A stretch of DNA of 6,314 nt, from contig JASMLG010000095.1 of NCBI GenBank assembly GCA_030748805.1, forward strand, positions 1-6,314, read 5' to 3'. The DNA comes from Phycisphaerales bacterium. GTDB taxonomy: Bacteria > Planctomycetota > Phycisphaerae > Phycisphaerales > SM1A02. Below the pieces are notes generated by a model. It was not told where the DNA came from. It did not search any database and saw only the letters and a program-made list of their open reading frames with translations. The translations under genes and the position numbers were made by a program. Each line of letters begins with the position of its first letter. Within the stretch, counting starts at the first letter, position 1. Positions 1 to 6,314 of the stretch are shown piece after piece.

Positions 1-1577
1 GAAGCGTTGGCGTACCCGCTCGATTTACTGGTACTCCTCTTTGGTATAACGAAAGCGGTAATCATACTTGGATTGAGTTTTGGGATAACGGTTGGCATTA
101 CACCGAAGCTGATACAGGGGTTGTTGATTCTGCTTGGTTCGACGGTTCAGCAGCAAAAGCAACCAAAGACCACCCGCAACACGCTATTTTCGCAGTGACT
201 TGGAATCAAAGTGACAAACATTTTCCTCTTGTGTGGCTTCCAGAAGTAAAAACATACGGCGCTATAGACGTAACAGATAGATATGCTAAAGAACAAGAAG
301 TGGAACTGGTACCAATTCGAGTACGTGCGTTGGATATAGATGGAAAAAGGGTAATTAACAAAATAATTGTTTCTAACAAACAAGGAAAGTTGTTAGTTGA
401 AGGTAGTACGAAAGATGAGAGTGCTGACGCGAATGAACATCTCACATTTACGTTGCCAAAAGGTGAGACGGTCATCATTCAATCAAAAGATGATGCGGTT
501 TTGTTAAAAGTTGACTCGGAGCAAATTATTGATTTGCCATCGGGTTCGTTGACAAGGCGAGCTGCTGAACTTTTTGCTTCTCAACTTTGGAACCAAAGGA
601 AAGTTGTTATTGAAGATAACATTATTGAATACGATGGAAAGGCAATGCCATTTTGGTTTACAACGTACGGTGATGCACCATTTGGTGAGAAATCACTTTG
701 GATTTCTATGCATGGCGGTGGTGGAACTACTCCAGAAGTCAACGATTCGCAGTGGCAAAATCAAAAGCAGTTATATGCACCAGAAGAAGGTGTCTATGTT
801 GCGCCCCGTGCTCCTACGAATACGTACGACCTTTGGCATCAATCCCACATCGACCCGATGTTTGAAAAATTGATTGCATACATGATTAAAACCCAAGGTG
901 TTGACCCAAACAAGGTGTACATCATTGGGTATAGCGCAGGCGGTGATGGTGCATATCAGCTTGCACCGCGTATGGCAGACCGACTTGCAGCAGCAGGCAT
1001 GATGGCGGGACATCCCAACGAAACAGTTCCTGATGGGCTAAGAAACATAGGTTTCGCTCTGCACGTCGGGGCTGAAGACAATGCATACGATCGCAACAAA
1101 ATAGGCAAGCAGTGGAAAGAAAAACTTTCTGAATTGCAAGAAGCAGACCCCGATGGCTACGCTCACCAAGCAGTAATACATAAGGACAAGGGTCACTGGA
1201 TGGATAAGGAAGAATCGGTTGCTCTTGACTGGATGGCTAACTTTATTCGAAATCCTTACCCAGACAAAGTTGTGTGGGTACAAGATGACGTTTTGCACAA
1301 TCAATATTACTGGCTTGGTGTTGATGAACCACAAGCTCGTACAAAAATCGTCGCGTCCATAGAAGATCAGGCCATCACGATACATGAATCAGATGTAGGC
1401 AAATTGACTGTGTACTTGAATGATTCCATGCTTGATTTAGATAAACAAATAACGTTTATATACAAGGATAGATTTTTTGGTTCTCAGAAAGTAGTTCGTG
1501 ACAGGAATATCATTCAAAAAACTCTGCGCGACCCAAAAGATTATTACACTGCCCAATTCGACTTACTCTTGCCTTAA
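1..1577 (+). CDS. Transglutaminase-like / alpha-beta hydrolase (esterase) two-domain protein, 5'-truncated by window edge
   Basis: The frame is open from base 3 (524 residues visible; residue 1 = codon 3-5), so the gene starts left of the window. Residues 1-64 look like the C-terminal half of a transglutaminase-like core: GVPAR at 3-7, then GNHTWIE with the likely catalytic His21, and FWDNGWH with the likely Asp28. The nucleophilic Cys would lie upstream, unseen. A beta-rich, possibly Ig-like segment follows (about 95-170). The rest is an alpha/beta-hydrolase of the PHB-depolymerase/esterase type: oxyanion motif HGGGG (237-241), nucleophile elbow GYSAGG with Ser311, an Asp candidate at 359 or 363 (GAEDNAYD), and His398 in KGHWMD. 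The C-terminus (about 425-524) is beta-rich. I recall similar two-domain proteins from Planctomycetota. The likely role is protein or peptide processing plus ester hydrolysis, probably outside the cytoplasm, but the signal peptide is not visible and the substrate is unknown. The next gene starts directly at its stop, suggesting an operon. Confidence 0.88.
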   Translation, partial: SVGVPARFTGTPLWYNESGNHTWIEFWDNGWHYTEADTGVVDSAWFDGSAAKATKDHPQHAIFAVTWNQSDKHFPLVWLPEVKTYGAIDVTDRYAKEQEVELVPIRVRALDIDGKRVINKIIVSNKQGKLLVEGSTKDESADANEHLTFTLPKGETVIIQSKDDAVLLKVDSEQIIDLPSGSLTRRAAELFASQLWNQRKVVIEDNIIEYDGKAMPFWFTTYGDAPFGEKSLWISMHGGGGTTPEVNDSQWQNQKQLYAPEEGVYVAPRAPTNTYDLWHQSHIDPMFEKLIAYMIKTQGVDPNKVYIIGYSAGGDGAYQLAPRMADRLAAAGMMAGHPNETVPDGLRNIGFALHVGAEDNAYDRNKIGKQWKEKLSELQEADPDGYAHQAVIHKDKGHWMDKEESVALDWMANFIRNPYPDKVVWVQDDVLHNQYYWLGVDEPQARTKIVASIEDQAITIHESDVGKLTVYLNDSMLDLDKQITFIYKDRFFGSQKVVRDRNIIQKTLRDPKDYYTAQFDLLLP

Positions 1578-2018
1578 ATGCCAATTCCAACATGTAAAAT
1601 TAAACCCTCTTCCACAAGCAAAATGCAGTTGTTGCTCGCTGCATCTATGTGGACGCTTGTTGGTTTTGGCTTACTTGGTTTTGGATTGAAGTGGCTCATT
1701 GGATCGGAATCAAAGTGGATATTGTTGCTGTTGCTTGGCTCAGTAATCGTTGGTGGCATCAAGGGAAAATTTATTTTAAACAAAACTGCAATGCGAACAA
1801 TCAACCGTGTGCAAAGTCGAGGTGATGGAACGTGCATCTTTGGCGTTTTTTCAATATGGTCTTGGCTATTTGTAGTAATGATGATAGCTCTAGGGAATAT
1901 ATTACGAATGAGCGGTTTATCAGATGACATTCTGGGTGCGATTTACTCTGCAGTTGGAGTAGCTCTTATTATTGGTTCTGTATTTACTTGGAATGCATTT
2001 ATCAATTTGAAGGTTTAA
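1578..2018 (+). CDS. Small four-helix integral membrane protein of unknown function
   Basis: This encodes 146 residues from the ATG that directly follows the previous gene's TAA (TAAATG, zero spacing), so it is probably co-transcribed and translationally coupled. A short hydrophilic N-terminus (1-15) is followed by four hydrophobic segments at about 18-40, 47-63, 88-108 and 117-138. The central loop is basic (about 64-82). The FSIWSW motif (91-96) opens helix 3, and helix 4 is Gly/Ala-rich. It resembles small conserved hypothetical membrane proteins I recall from several Gram-negative phyla, but I cannot name the family and assign no function. No Shine-Dalgarno sequence precedes the ATG. A second in-frame ATG at 1623 would also leave all four helices intact, so the start is not certain. 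The last 17 bases overlap the end of the opposing gene. Confidence 0.8.
   Translation: MPIPTCKIKPSSTSKMQLLLAASMWTLVGFGLLGFGLKWLIGSESKWILLLLLGSVIVGGIKGKFILNKTAMRTINRVQSRGDGTCIFGVFSIWSWLFVVMMIALGNILRMSGLSDDILGAIYSAVGVALIIGSVFTWNAFINLKV
2002..2018. other. Tail-to-tail overlap of converging genes
   Basis: The plus-strand membrane-protein gene stops with TAA at 2016-2018 and the minus-strand secretin frame with TGA at 2002-2004, so their ends share 17 bases. I see no hairpin-plus-T-run terminator around the overlap. Transcripts from both sides must end within the opposite gene or overlap as antisense RNA. Confidence 0.9.
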
Positions 2019-5000
2019 TCTTGCTAAGTTCTAATTCCAAATCATTAATCGCTTTTTGTATTTCCTTCAACGTTGCAGCGTAATAATGCTCTGTGTGGTA
2101 GAAATACTTTGCGACATCCGCATCAATAATATGTACTTGTTTTGGGTCTTCCTCAGGAACCAGGATGTATTGTCCAACATGAAATTGATCTAAAGCAAGC
2201 GAATCAGAGCCATTGTTTAATACAACTAAATCCTTTAAAGCAACAGATCTTCTCAATCGCATTAAATCCTTTGCGTTGTGGATAACAATTGAATGACGTT
2301 TTGCGCCTGAAGACGTTTCCTGATTAGTAGCAGTCAGTATTTCCTTCCATTCATTCTCGCTTGAACAGTGAACTGTCTGTATGAACGGAACCGCTCTTCC
2401 TTCTTCAAAGGTGATTATGAATGCTTTCTGTAGATCATCTGCAAAAAAGTCGTTTGGGTCTGAAACACCAGCAGAACGTGCAATAGCTTGGTCGAGGAAT
2501 TCTACACCCATTCCTTCGCCGTTCTCTGATCTAAAGAAAGCAAGTCGGCTTGTGGGAATTGGGTCGGCTAAATTCAGTCGCTTAATGATTTCATAAACCA
2601 TCCTGGTTACTAAAATTGATTCTCCTGGAAAATGTCCTTTTGCAAATTTAGCAAATGCAGGATTGTTTTTGTATGTGTAATTTTGAGCGATAATATCTCT
2701 TGCTATCTTTCGATACATTTGAAGTGGTTCGTTTTTCTCTAAGAAAGCAAGGTCAAAGACGTCATCCTGCCTAATTCTGTAGGAGTCTCGAAAGAGTTCT
2801 GATTCGGCATTATCAAATCTAGGATCATCTTTTGGCATTGCACTCATAACGCTGTCGTTTTCTGGAAGTACATGTGGAATTAAGACGATAATCACTTCTG
2901 TTTTTGAAGATGTAGTTCGTTCTGATTGAAATAACCCACCGATCAATGGGATGTCAGAAAGTAAAGGAACCCTATCAAGTATTGTGTGATGTTCTTTGTT
3001 TACAAGTCCACCGATTATAAATGGAGTGTTGTTTGGTATTCTCCCATATGTTTGAACCCGCCTGCTTGAAATAGTAGGAGCAGATGCAAGCAACTGATCG
3101 TTTAAATCACGAATTTCAAGATCAGCTCCTGGAACTGTAGAAGAGACAACAGTATCAATCAACATGCTAACCTCGCTCCCATCAGCTGAAATGCGAGGTC
3201 GTATATTAAGCATGATTCCCGTCGGTAAATAAGTGAAACTAAACGCTAGCGTATCTGCGTTTGTGATTCCAGAAGTACTTGTTGCGATTGGTATATCTTG
3301 ACCTACTCTAATGGTTGATTGTCTATTATTAAGAGTTAAAACACTTGGTCTTGAAAGAATCTCTGCTTTTCCATCTTGAAGAAGAGCCCGTAATTGCAAA
3401 CCCAATAACCAATCACTGGCATTGCTAAACGGTCTGCTGAGGTCTATTCCAGCGAGGGTTGCACCAAAGGTGTCATTATCAGTTCCAGCATTTAACTGCC
3501 CAGCGTTTATGGTTGTAATTCCGTTTGGTGTATTAGTTAAATTCCAATCAATTCCGAGGTCCTTAAGACCATCTTCGTTGATTTCCAAAACCATACCTTC
3601 TACAAATATCTGACGAGCAGGTCTATCAATGTATAGTTCAAGCAATCGGCTAATTTCACTGAAATGTTCAGGATTTGATTCATCAAAAAACACTATGAGT
3701 TGAGTTGTTGGAGAAGAAATCATGTTAGTAGACAGGGAACTTGCTGCGTTCGGTGTCATTGACATGCCAAATGCTCCACCAGTAACAGAACCTCCTACTA
3801 ACCCAGTATGTTCGGTTGCTGGTTCAGGAATCAGTACAACATATGGTAAAAGATTCCAATCTATCTCAAGTGGAATTGCAGATGGAATTGGATAAATAGT
3901 CACCCCATAACCACGAAGCAGTTCAATGGCTGTTGGAGCATCTATATAACTAAGTTGTATAACCTCGCTTCCCAAATCACCTAGAGTTAAGCTATCACGT
4001 TTTGAGTTTAGTGATTCAAGTGTTTCAGTTACAAATTGTTGAAGTAATTCAACATCGGAGTTTGCTGATACTACTGACCCTGTAATTAGAAATGAATCAC
4101 ACCACAAATGTGGCGGTTGGGATAGATACATTTTGTAACCAATACGAATGATGTGTGTTGTATCTAATTGTTTCTTTGCGATAGATAGATGTTCAACAAC
4201 ACCATCTGGTGGGATTTCTAGAACCCCATCTAATACGTTGCTAGAATTTGAATACCCCTGAGATTCATATTTTTGGGCAATTAATTCGATTAACTCCTCA
4301 ATCTCCGTTTGATTCATCGATTCAAGTGGCAAGTAAACATGGTTTGAATTATTTGTTCCAACTTCTTGCTCTGGTATTAATTCTGCAATTTCTTCTGGAG
4401 ATATTTCGTTTGGTGGAAGAGGTTGGATGGCTTCTTGAGAATATGTGATTATGCTTGGCTCGCCAACGACTTCGTCTATAGCTTTTGCAAGATCTGCGAA
4501 ACTGGTTTCTGCCTTTGACTCAAATACAATCCCTGTACTCTTTGGCTCTTCCATTTCAATCATTCGAGTAGTTGAAGTTGTAGAGCAACCTAGGAACATA
4601 GAAGCGGAAACAAGTAAGGCACCAAGTTTGACTGCAGGATGTTTCATGTAGCGAGGGTTATTGTTTTCATCATTAATAATGGTTTTGTTGCCAAGTGTGA
4701 CAACTCGTTGTACAAGGTTAAGAATCGTTGGATCATGAGTTACTATTATGACGGTTCTTCCCAACATTTGCTCTAGTACACTGCGAATGATTTTTTGAGA
4801 TGTTTCTGAGTCGATTGAAGCGGTTGTCTCATCGATAACCAAGGCCTGAGTATCTCGTATTAGTGCTCTAGCAAGATTGATTCTCTGTTTCTGGCCGTGG
4901 GATAATTCAACACCATGCCCACCGATTTCTGTTTCGTATCCATCTGGCAATCTCTCGATGAATGAATGAGCCCCAGTTAACTTACATGCTTTGATAATAG

Positions 5001-6314
5001 TTTGTATCGAAGCGGTTGGTTTTGCGTATAAAAGGTTATCAAGTATCGATGCCTTGAACAAGAAAACCTCTTGAAAGGCAAATCCGAACATTCCGCGGAT
5101 GTCTTGCATTCTCATATCTGTAATGTTGTGGCCGCTAACAGTTATTTCGCCACTAGTTGGATTATTAAACCTTGGAAGTAAACTAATAAGGGTGCTTTTT
5201 CCACTTCCGCTTGGTCCCGTAATTGCCAGGTGTTCGCCCGGGTCAATTTGCAAATTGATGTTTTTAAGTACAGGCGTATTGGCTTCATATTCAAACGAAA
5301 CATCGTTAAATTCAATTGGACCAATGATACTAATTTCATGCGATCGGGTTCTCATATCAAACGTAATATCATCGATAGGTTCATCTAACATTTCCAGAAC
5401 TCTGTCGACACTTGCAGATGTTCTAGAGAAATGCCCTGTCCCGCTAATTACTTCAATTACCGCTGGGTAAAGCATTCTTACATACCAGAAAAACATTAGG
5501 AACAAACCAATAGTCATGCTTCCTGTGTAAACCTCCCACGCACCATAACCAAGTAGCATCACTGTTCCTAAACCAACGAGAAGGTCTGCAACTACTTTTT
5601 GAGCAAATTGGAATTTTTGAGTTGTAATTTGATCATCACGTCCTGCTCGGATTGATTGTATAAATGTTTCGGTCTCACGTTTTTCTGCTGAAAAACCCTT
5701 TACAACTTGTGCTCCGAGAAATGATTCTACCAAATTTCCATGTGCTTCAGCAATATGTTCTTGTGCACGAAGGTGGCTTTGCCGAATAGGTAAGTAAAAC
5801 TTTTTGTAAATCCAAAGATGAAACGGTAAAACTACTGTGCTGGCTAAAGCGAGTTTCCAGTTTACTAAATACAAAAGAATTATTAATACCTGAAATTCAA
5901 TTATGTACCTAAGAAGTATTGGTAGTTTGTCTTGAATAAATACTTGAATTCGAAATGTATCATCCATCACACGCGAACTTACTTCACCCGGTTTTTTTGA
6001 TTTATAGAAGCCAAGCCCAAGTTTTTGCATGTGGTTAAATAAACGTTGCCTTAAATCAAAGCAAACTTCTTCACTTACTCTGACAGATATCATCCTGCTT
6101 ATATAGAAAAGGAAATTACGAAGAACGTAAATTGCACATAACGAACCTAGGATAATCCACAGTAACTCCCATCCACTACCATCAGCAAGTGCGGGGAAGG
6201 CATCATCTATTAATAATGCCAGAGCACATGGTAAAGCCATATCTGCAAGTGCAAGCAGACCTACAAGAATGACAACAAATGTTAGTTGTCCGCCCCATGG
6301 ACGTATTAATTGGC
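2002..6314 (-). CDS. ABC exporter-secretin fusion frame (5'-truncated by window edge)
   Basis: One frame runs without a stop from the right edge (first complete codon at 6312) to a TGA at 2002-2004, at least 1436 residues. The first ATG in the frame (6240) is unlikely to be the start: the 24 upstream codons are open and encode the beginning of transmembrane helix 1, so the true start lies beyond 6314. Counting from the Met at 6240, residues 1-531 are an ABC exporter half-transporter and 532-1412 a secretin lipoprotein, each described separately below. Both halves look complete, with intact motifs, and the join falls at Tyr531-Met532, where an ABC protein would normally end and a secretin begin. 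I know no characterised protein with this architecture. Alternatives are two coupled genes with an internal start at 4647, or a stop lost to a sequence error. Confidence is high for the coding frame and moderate for a single polypeptide. Confidence 0.85.
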   Translation of the reverse strand, partial: QLIRPWGGQLTFVVILVGLLALADMALPCALALLIDDAFPALADGSGWELLWIILGSLCAIYVLRNFLFYISRMISVRVSEEVCFDLRQRLFNHMQKLGLGFYKSKKPGEVSSRVMDDTFRIQVFIQDKLPILLRYIIEFQVLIILLYLVNWKLALASTVVLPFHLWIYKKFYLPIRQSHLRAQEHIAEAHGNLVESFLGAQVVKGFSAEKRETETFIQSIRAGRDDQITTQKFQFAQKVVADLLVGLGTVMLLGYGAWEVYTGSMTIGLFLMFFWYVRMLYPAVIEVISGTGHFSRTSASVDRVLEMLDEPIDDITFDMRTRSHEISIIGPIEFNDVSFEYEANTPVLKNINLQIDPGEHLAITGPSGSGKSTLISLLPRFNNPTSGEITVSGHNITDMRMQDIRGMFGFAFQEVFLFKASILDNLLYAKPTASIQTIIKACKLTGAHSFIERLPDGYETEIGGHGVELSHGQKQRINLARALIRDTQALVIDETTASIDSETSQKIIRSVLEQMLGRTVIIVTHDPTILNLVQRVVTLGNKTIINDENNNPRYMKHPAVKLGALLVSASMFLGCSTTSTTRMIEMEEPKSTGIVFESKAETSFADLAKAIDEVVGEPSIITYSQEAIQPLPPNEISPEEIAELIPEQEVGTNNSNHVYLPLESMNQTEIEELIELIAQKYESQGYSNSSNVLDGVLEIPPDGVVEHLSIAKKQLDTTHIIRIGYKMYLSQPPHLWCDSFLITGSVVSANSDVELLQQFVTETLESLNSKRDSLTLGDLGSEVIQLSYIDAPTAIELLRGYGVTIYPIPSAIPLEIDWNLLPYVVLIPEPATEHTGLVGGSVTGGAFGMSMTPNAASSLSTNMISSPTTQLIVFFDESNPEHFSEISRLLELYIDRPARQIFVEGMVLEINEDGLKDLGIDWNLTNTPNGITTINAGQLNAGTDNDTFGATLAGIDLSRPFSNASDWLLGLQLRALLQDGKAEILSRPSVLTLNNRQSTIRVGQDIPIATSTSGITNADTLAFSFTYLPTGIMLNIRPRISADGSEVSMLIDTVVSSTVPGADLEIRDLNDQLLASAPTISSRRVQTYGRIPNNTPFIIGGLVNKEHHTILDRVPLLSDIPLIGGLFQSERTTSSKTEVIIVLIPHVLPENDSVMSAMPKDDPRFDNAESELFRDSYRIRQDDVFDLAFLEKNEPLQMYRKIARDIIAQNYTYKNNPAFAKFAKGHFPGESILVTRMVYEIIKRLNLADPIPTSRLAFFRSENGEGMGVEFLDQAIARSAGVSDPNDFFADDLQKAFIITFEEGRAVPFIQTVHCSSENEWKEILTATNQETSSGAKRHSIVIHNAKDLMRLRRSVALKDLVVLNNGSDSLALDQFHVGQYILVPEEDPKQVHIIDADVAKYFYHTEHYYAATLKEIQKAINDLELELSKIKPSN
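2005..2850 (-). other. Unassigned C-terminal extension of the secretin moiety
   Basis: About 280 residues follow the end of the secretin domain, much longer than the usual short S domain. The region looks folded rather than repetitive. A charged segment (about 607-650) is followed by predicted helices including VTRMVYEIIKRLN (680-692), then FLDQAIARSAGVSDPNDFF (717-735), a beta-rich stretch (about 741-833) and a final charged helix (about 846-878) that may form a coiled coil. I recognise no named domain. It could be a pilotin-independent targeting region, a binding site for envelope partners, or a lineage-specific domain. Confidence 0.6.
4584..4647 (-). other. Lipoprotein signal peptide and lipobox of the secretin moiety
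   Basis: The first 21 residues from the internal Met form a complete bacterial lipoprotein signal: a short basic n-region, a hydrophobic core of about 13 residues rich in Leu, Ala, Val and Ser, then FLGC followed by Ser/Thr residues. In a free secretin this would send the protein through Sec and signal peptidase II, with Cys21 lipidated. In the fused frame it lies between a cytoplasmic ATPase and a periplasmic domain, where it could act as a seventh membrane helix or an internal cleavage site. Its preservation suggests that the secretin is, or recently was, made as a separate protein. Confidence 0.75.
4648..6314 (-). other. ABC exporter half-transporter moiety (six-helix membrane domain plus nucleotide-binding domain)
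   Basis: This is a type IV-fold (MsbA/ABCB-like) half-transporter that would dimerise in the inner membrane and export a substrate using ATP. Residues are numbered from the Met at 6240. Helix 1 spans the window-edge residues and that Met; further hydrophobic segments lie at about 24-48, 106-126, 130-150, 216-240 and 242-264. In the nucleotide-binding domain (about 303-531) I see A-loop Tyr318, Walker A GPSGSGKST (342-350), Q-loop Gln390, signature LSHGQ (446-450; the consensus is LSGGQ), Walker B ALVIDE (466-471) with catalytic Glu471, D-loop SID (475-477) and H-loop His502. All catalytic residues are present, so it should be an active ATPase. No peptidase (C39) domain is visible, though the extreme N-terminus is outside the window. 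The substrate cannot be told from sequence: lipids, peptides and drugs are all carried by this family. Confidence 0.92.

Larger units (their letters stand above)
2002..4647 (-). other. Secretin lipoprotein moiety (type II/III secretion, GspD/PilQ-like), with possible own start at 4647
   Basis: This encodes 881 residues if read from the ATG at 4645-4647, numbered from that Met. It begins like a lipoprotein precursor: basic n-region (Lys2, His3, Lys7), a hydrophobic core at 8-20, and lipobox MFLGC with Cys21. An acidic, poorly conserved region follows (22-225). Next is a Secretin_N-like domain (about 229-335), interrupted by a Gly/Ser-rich stretch (284-310) reminiscent of the constriction loop in GspD N3 domains. 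The segment FVEGMVLEI (348-356) leads into the secretin domain (about 417-594), which has SRPSVLTLNN (432-441), the LPTGIMLNIRPRIS strand pair (474-487) and the C-terminal signature DRVPLLSDIPLIGGLF (558-573). Secretins form gated outer-membrane rings for type II/III secretion, type IV pili or phage export. The tail (about 600-881) is unassigned. No Shine-Dalgarno sequence precedes this ATG, and no other secretion-system gene is in the window. Confidence 0.92.

Noticed and set aside
7..198. 63-codon plus-strand open frame with hydrophobic residues
   Set aside because: It overlaps, in another frame, the clear transglutaminase-like coding frame running from base 3, which has recognisable family motifs.
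1038..1385. 115-codon minus-strand open frame, and others opposite the esterase gene
   Set aside because: It lies antisense to the conserved hydrolase domain and shows no recognisable motif.
1574..1930. 118-codon minus-strand open frame opposite the small membrane protein
   Set aside because: The plus-strand frame has coherent transmembrane helices and a coupled start; the minus frame shows no recognisable domain.
1980..2040. Bidirectional terminator at the convergent gene ends
   Set aside because: I could not find an inverted repeat followed by a T run on either strand.
4654..4672. Programmed ribosomal frameshift site at the AAAA run near the ABC-secretin junction
   Set aside because: The bases around the run do not form a standard X XXY YYZ slippery heptamer and I see no downstream structure. 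A plain mutation or sequence error explains the pattern better.
5099..5470. 123-codon plus-strand open frame
   Set aside because: It is antisense to the ABC nucleotide-binding domain, including Walker A, and is a shadow of that conserved coding sequence.

Overview
The window is fully coding, with no intergenic space. It holds two gene blocks pointing at each other. I see no RNA gene, insertion sequence, CRISPR array, promoter or terminator. Base composition looks AT-rich (about 40% GC by eye). The start sites I can inspect have no Shine-Dalgarno-like sequence. From memory, the left-hand protein (transglutaminase-like core plus an HGGGG/GYSAGG esterase domain) matches a family common in Planctomycetota and related PVC bacteria. 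A secretin shows the cell has an outer membrane. I therefore suggest a low-GC, possibly aquatic planctomycete-like bacterium, with moderate-to-low confidence.

Left block, plus strand (1-2018). A gene cut by the left window edge encodes the end of a transglutaminase-like domain, a beta-rich linker and an alpha/beta-hydrolase. Its frame is open from base 3, so the GTG at 195 is not its start. Its TAA stop (1575-1577) touches the ATG of the next gene, a small four-helix membrane protein of unknown function (1578-2018).

Right block, minus strand (6314-2002). One uninterrupted frame crosses the right edge and encodes at least 1436 residues. Its first part is a complete-looking ABC exporter half-transporter (six membrane helices plus a nucleotide-binding domain). 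Its second part is a complete-looking 881-residue secretin lipoprotein with its own Met, signal peptide, lipobox cysteine, N domain, secretin domain and a C-terminal extension of about 280 residues that I do not recognise. The join lies exactly where an ABC gene would normally stop and a secretin gene would normally start. Either this is a true ABC-secretin fusion, or two translationally coupled genes have lost the stop between them through one mutation or sequence error.

The two blocks overlap tail to tail by 17 bases (2002-2018). The most notable feature is the pairing, and apparent fusion, of an inner-membrane ATP-driven exporter with an outer-membrane secretin. A dedicated envelope-spanning export route is possible, but that is inference.
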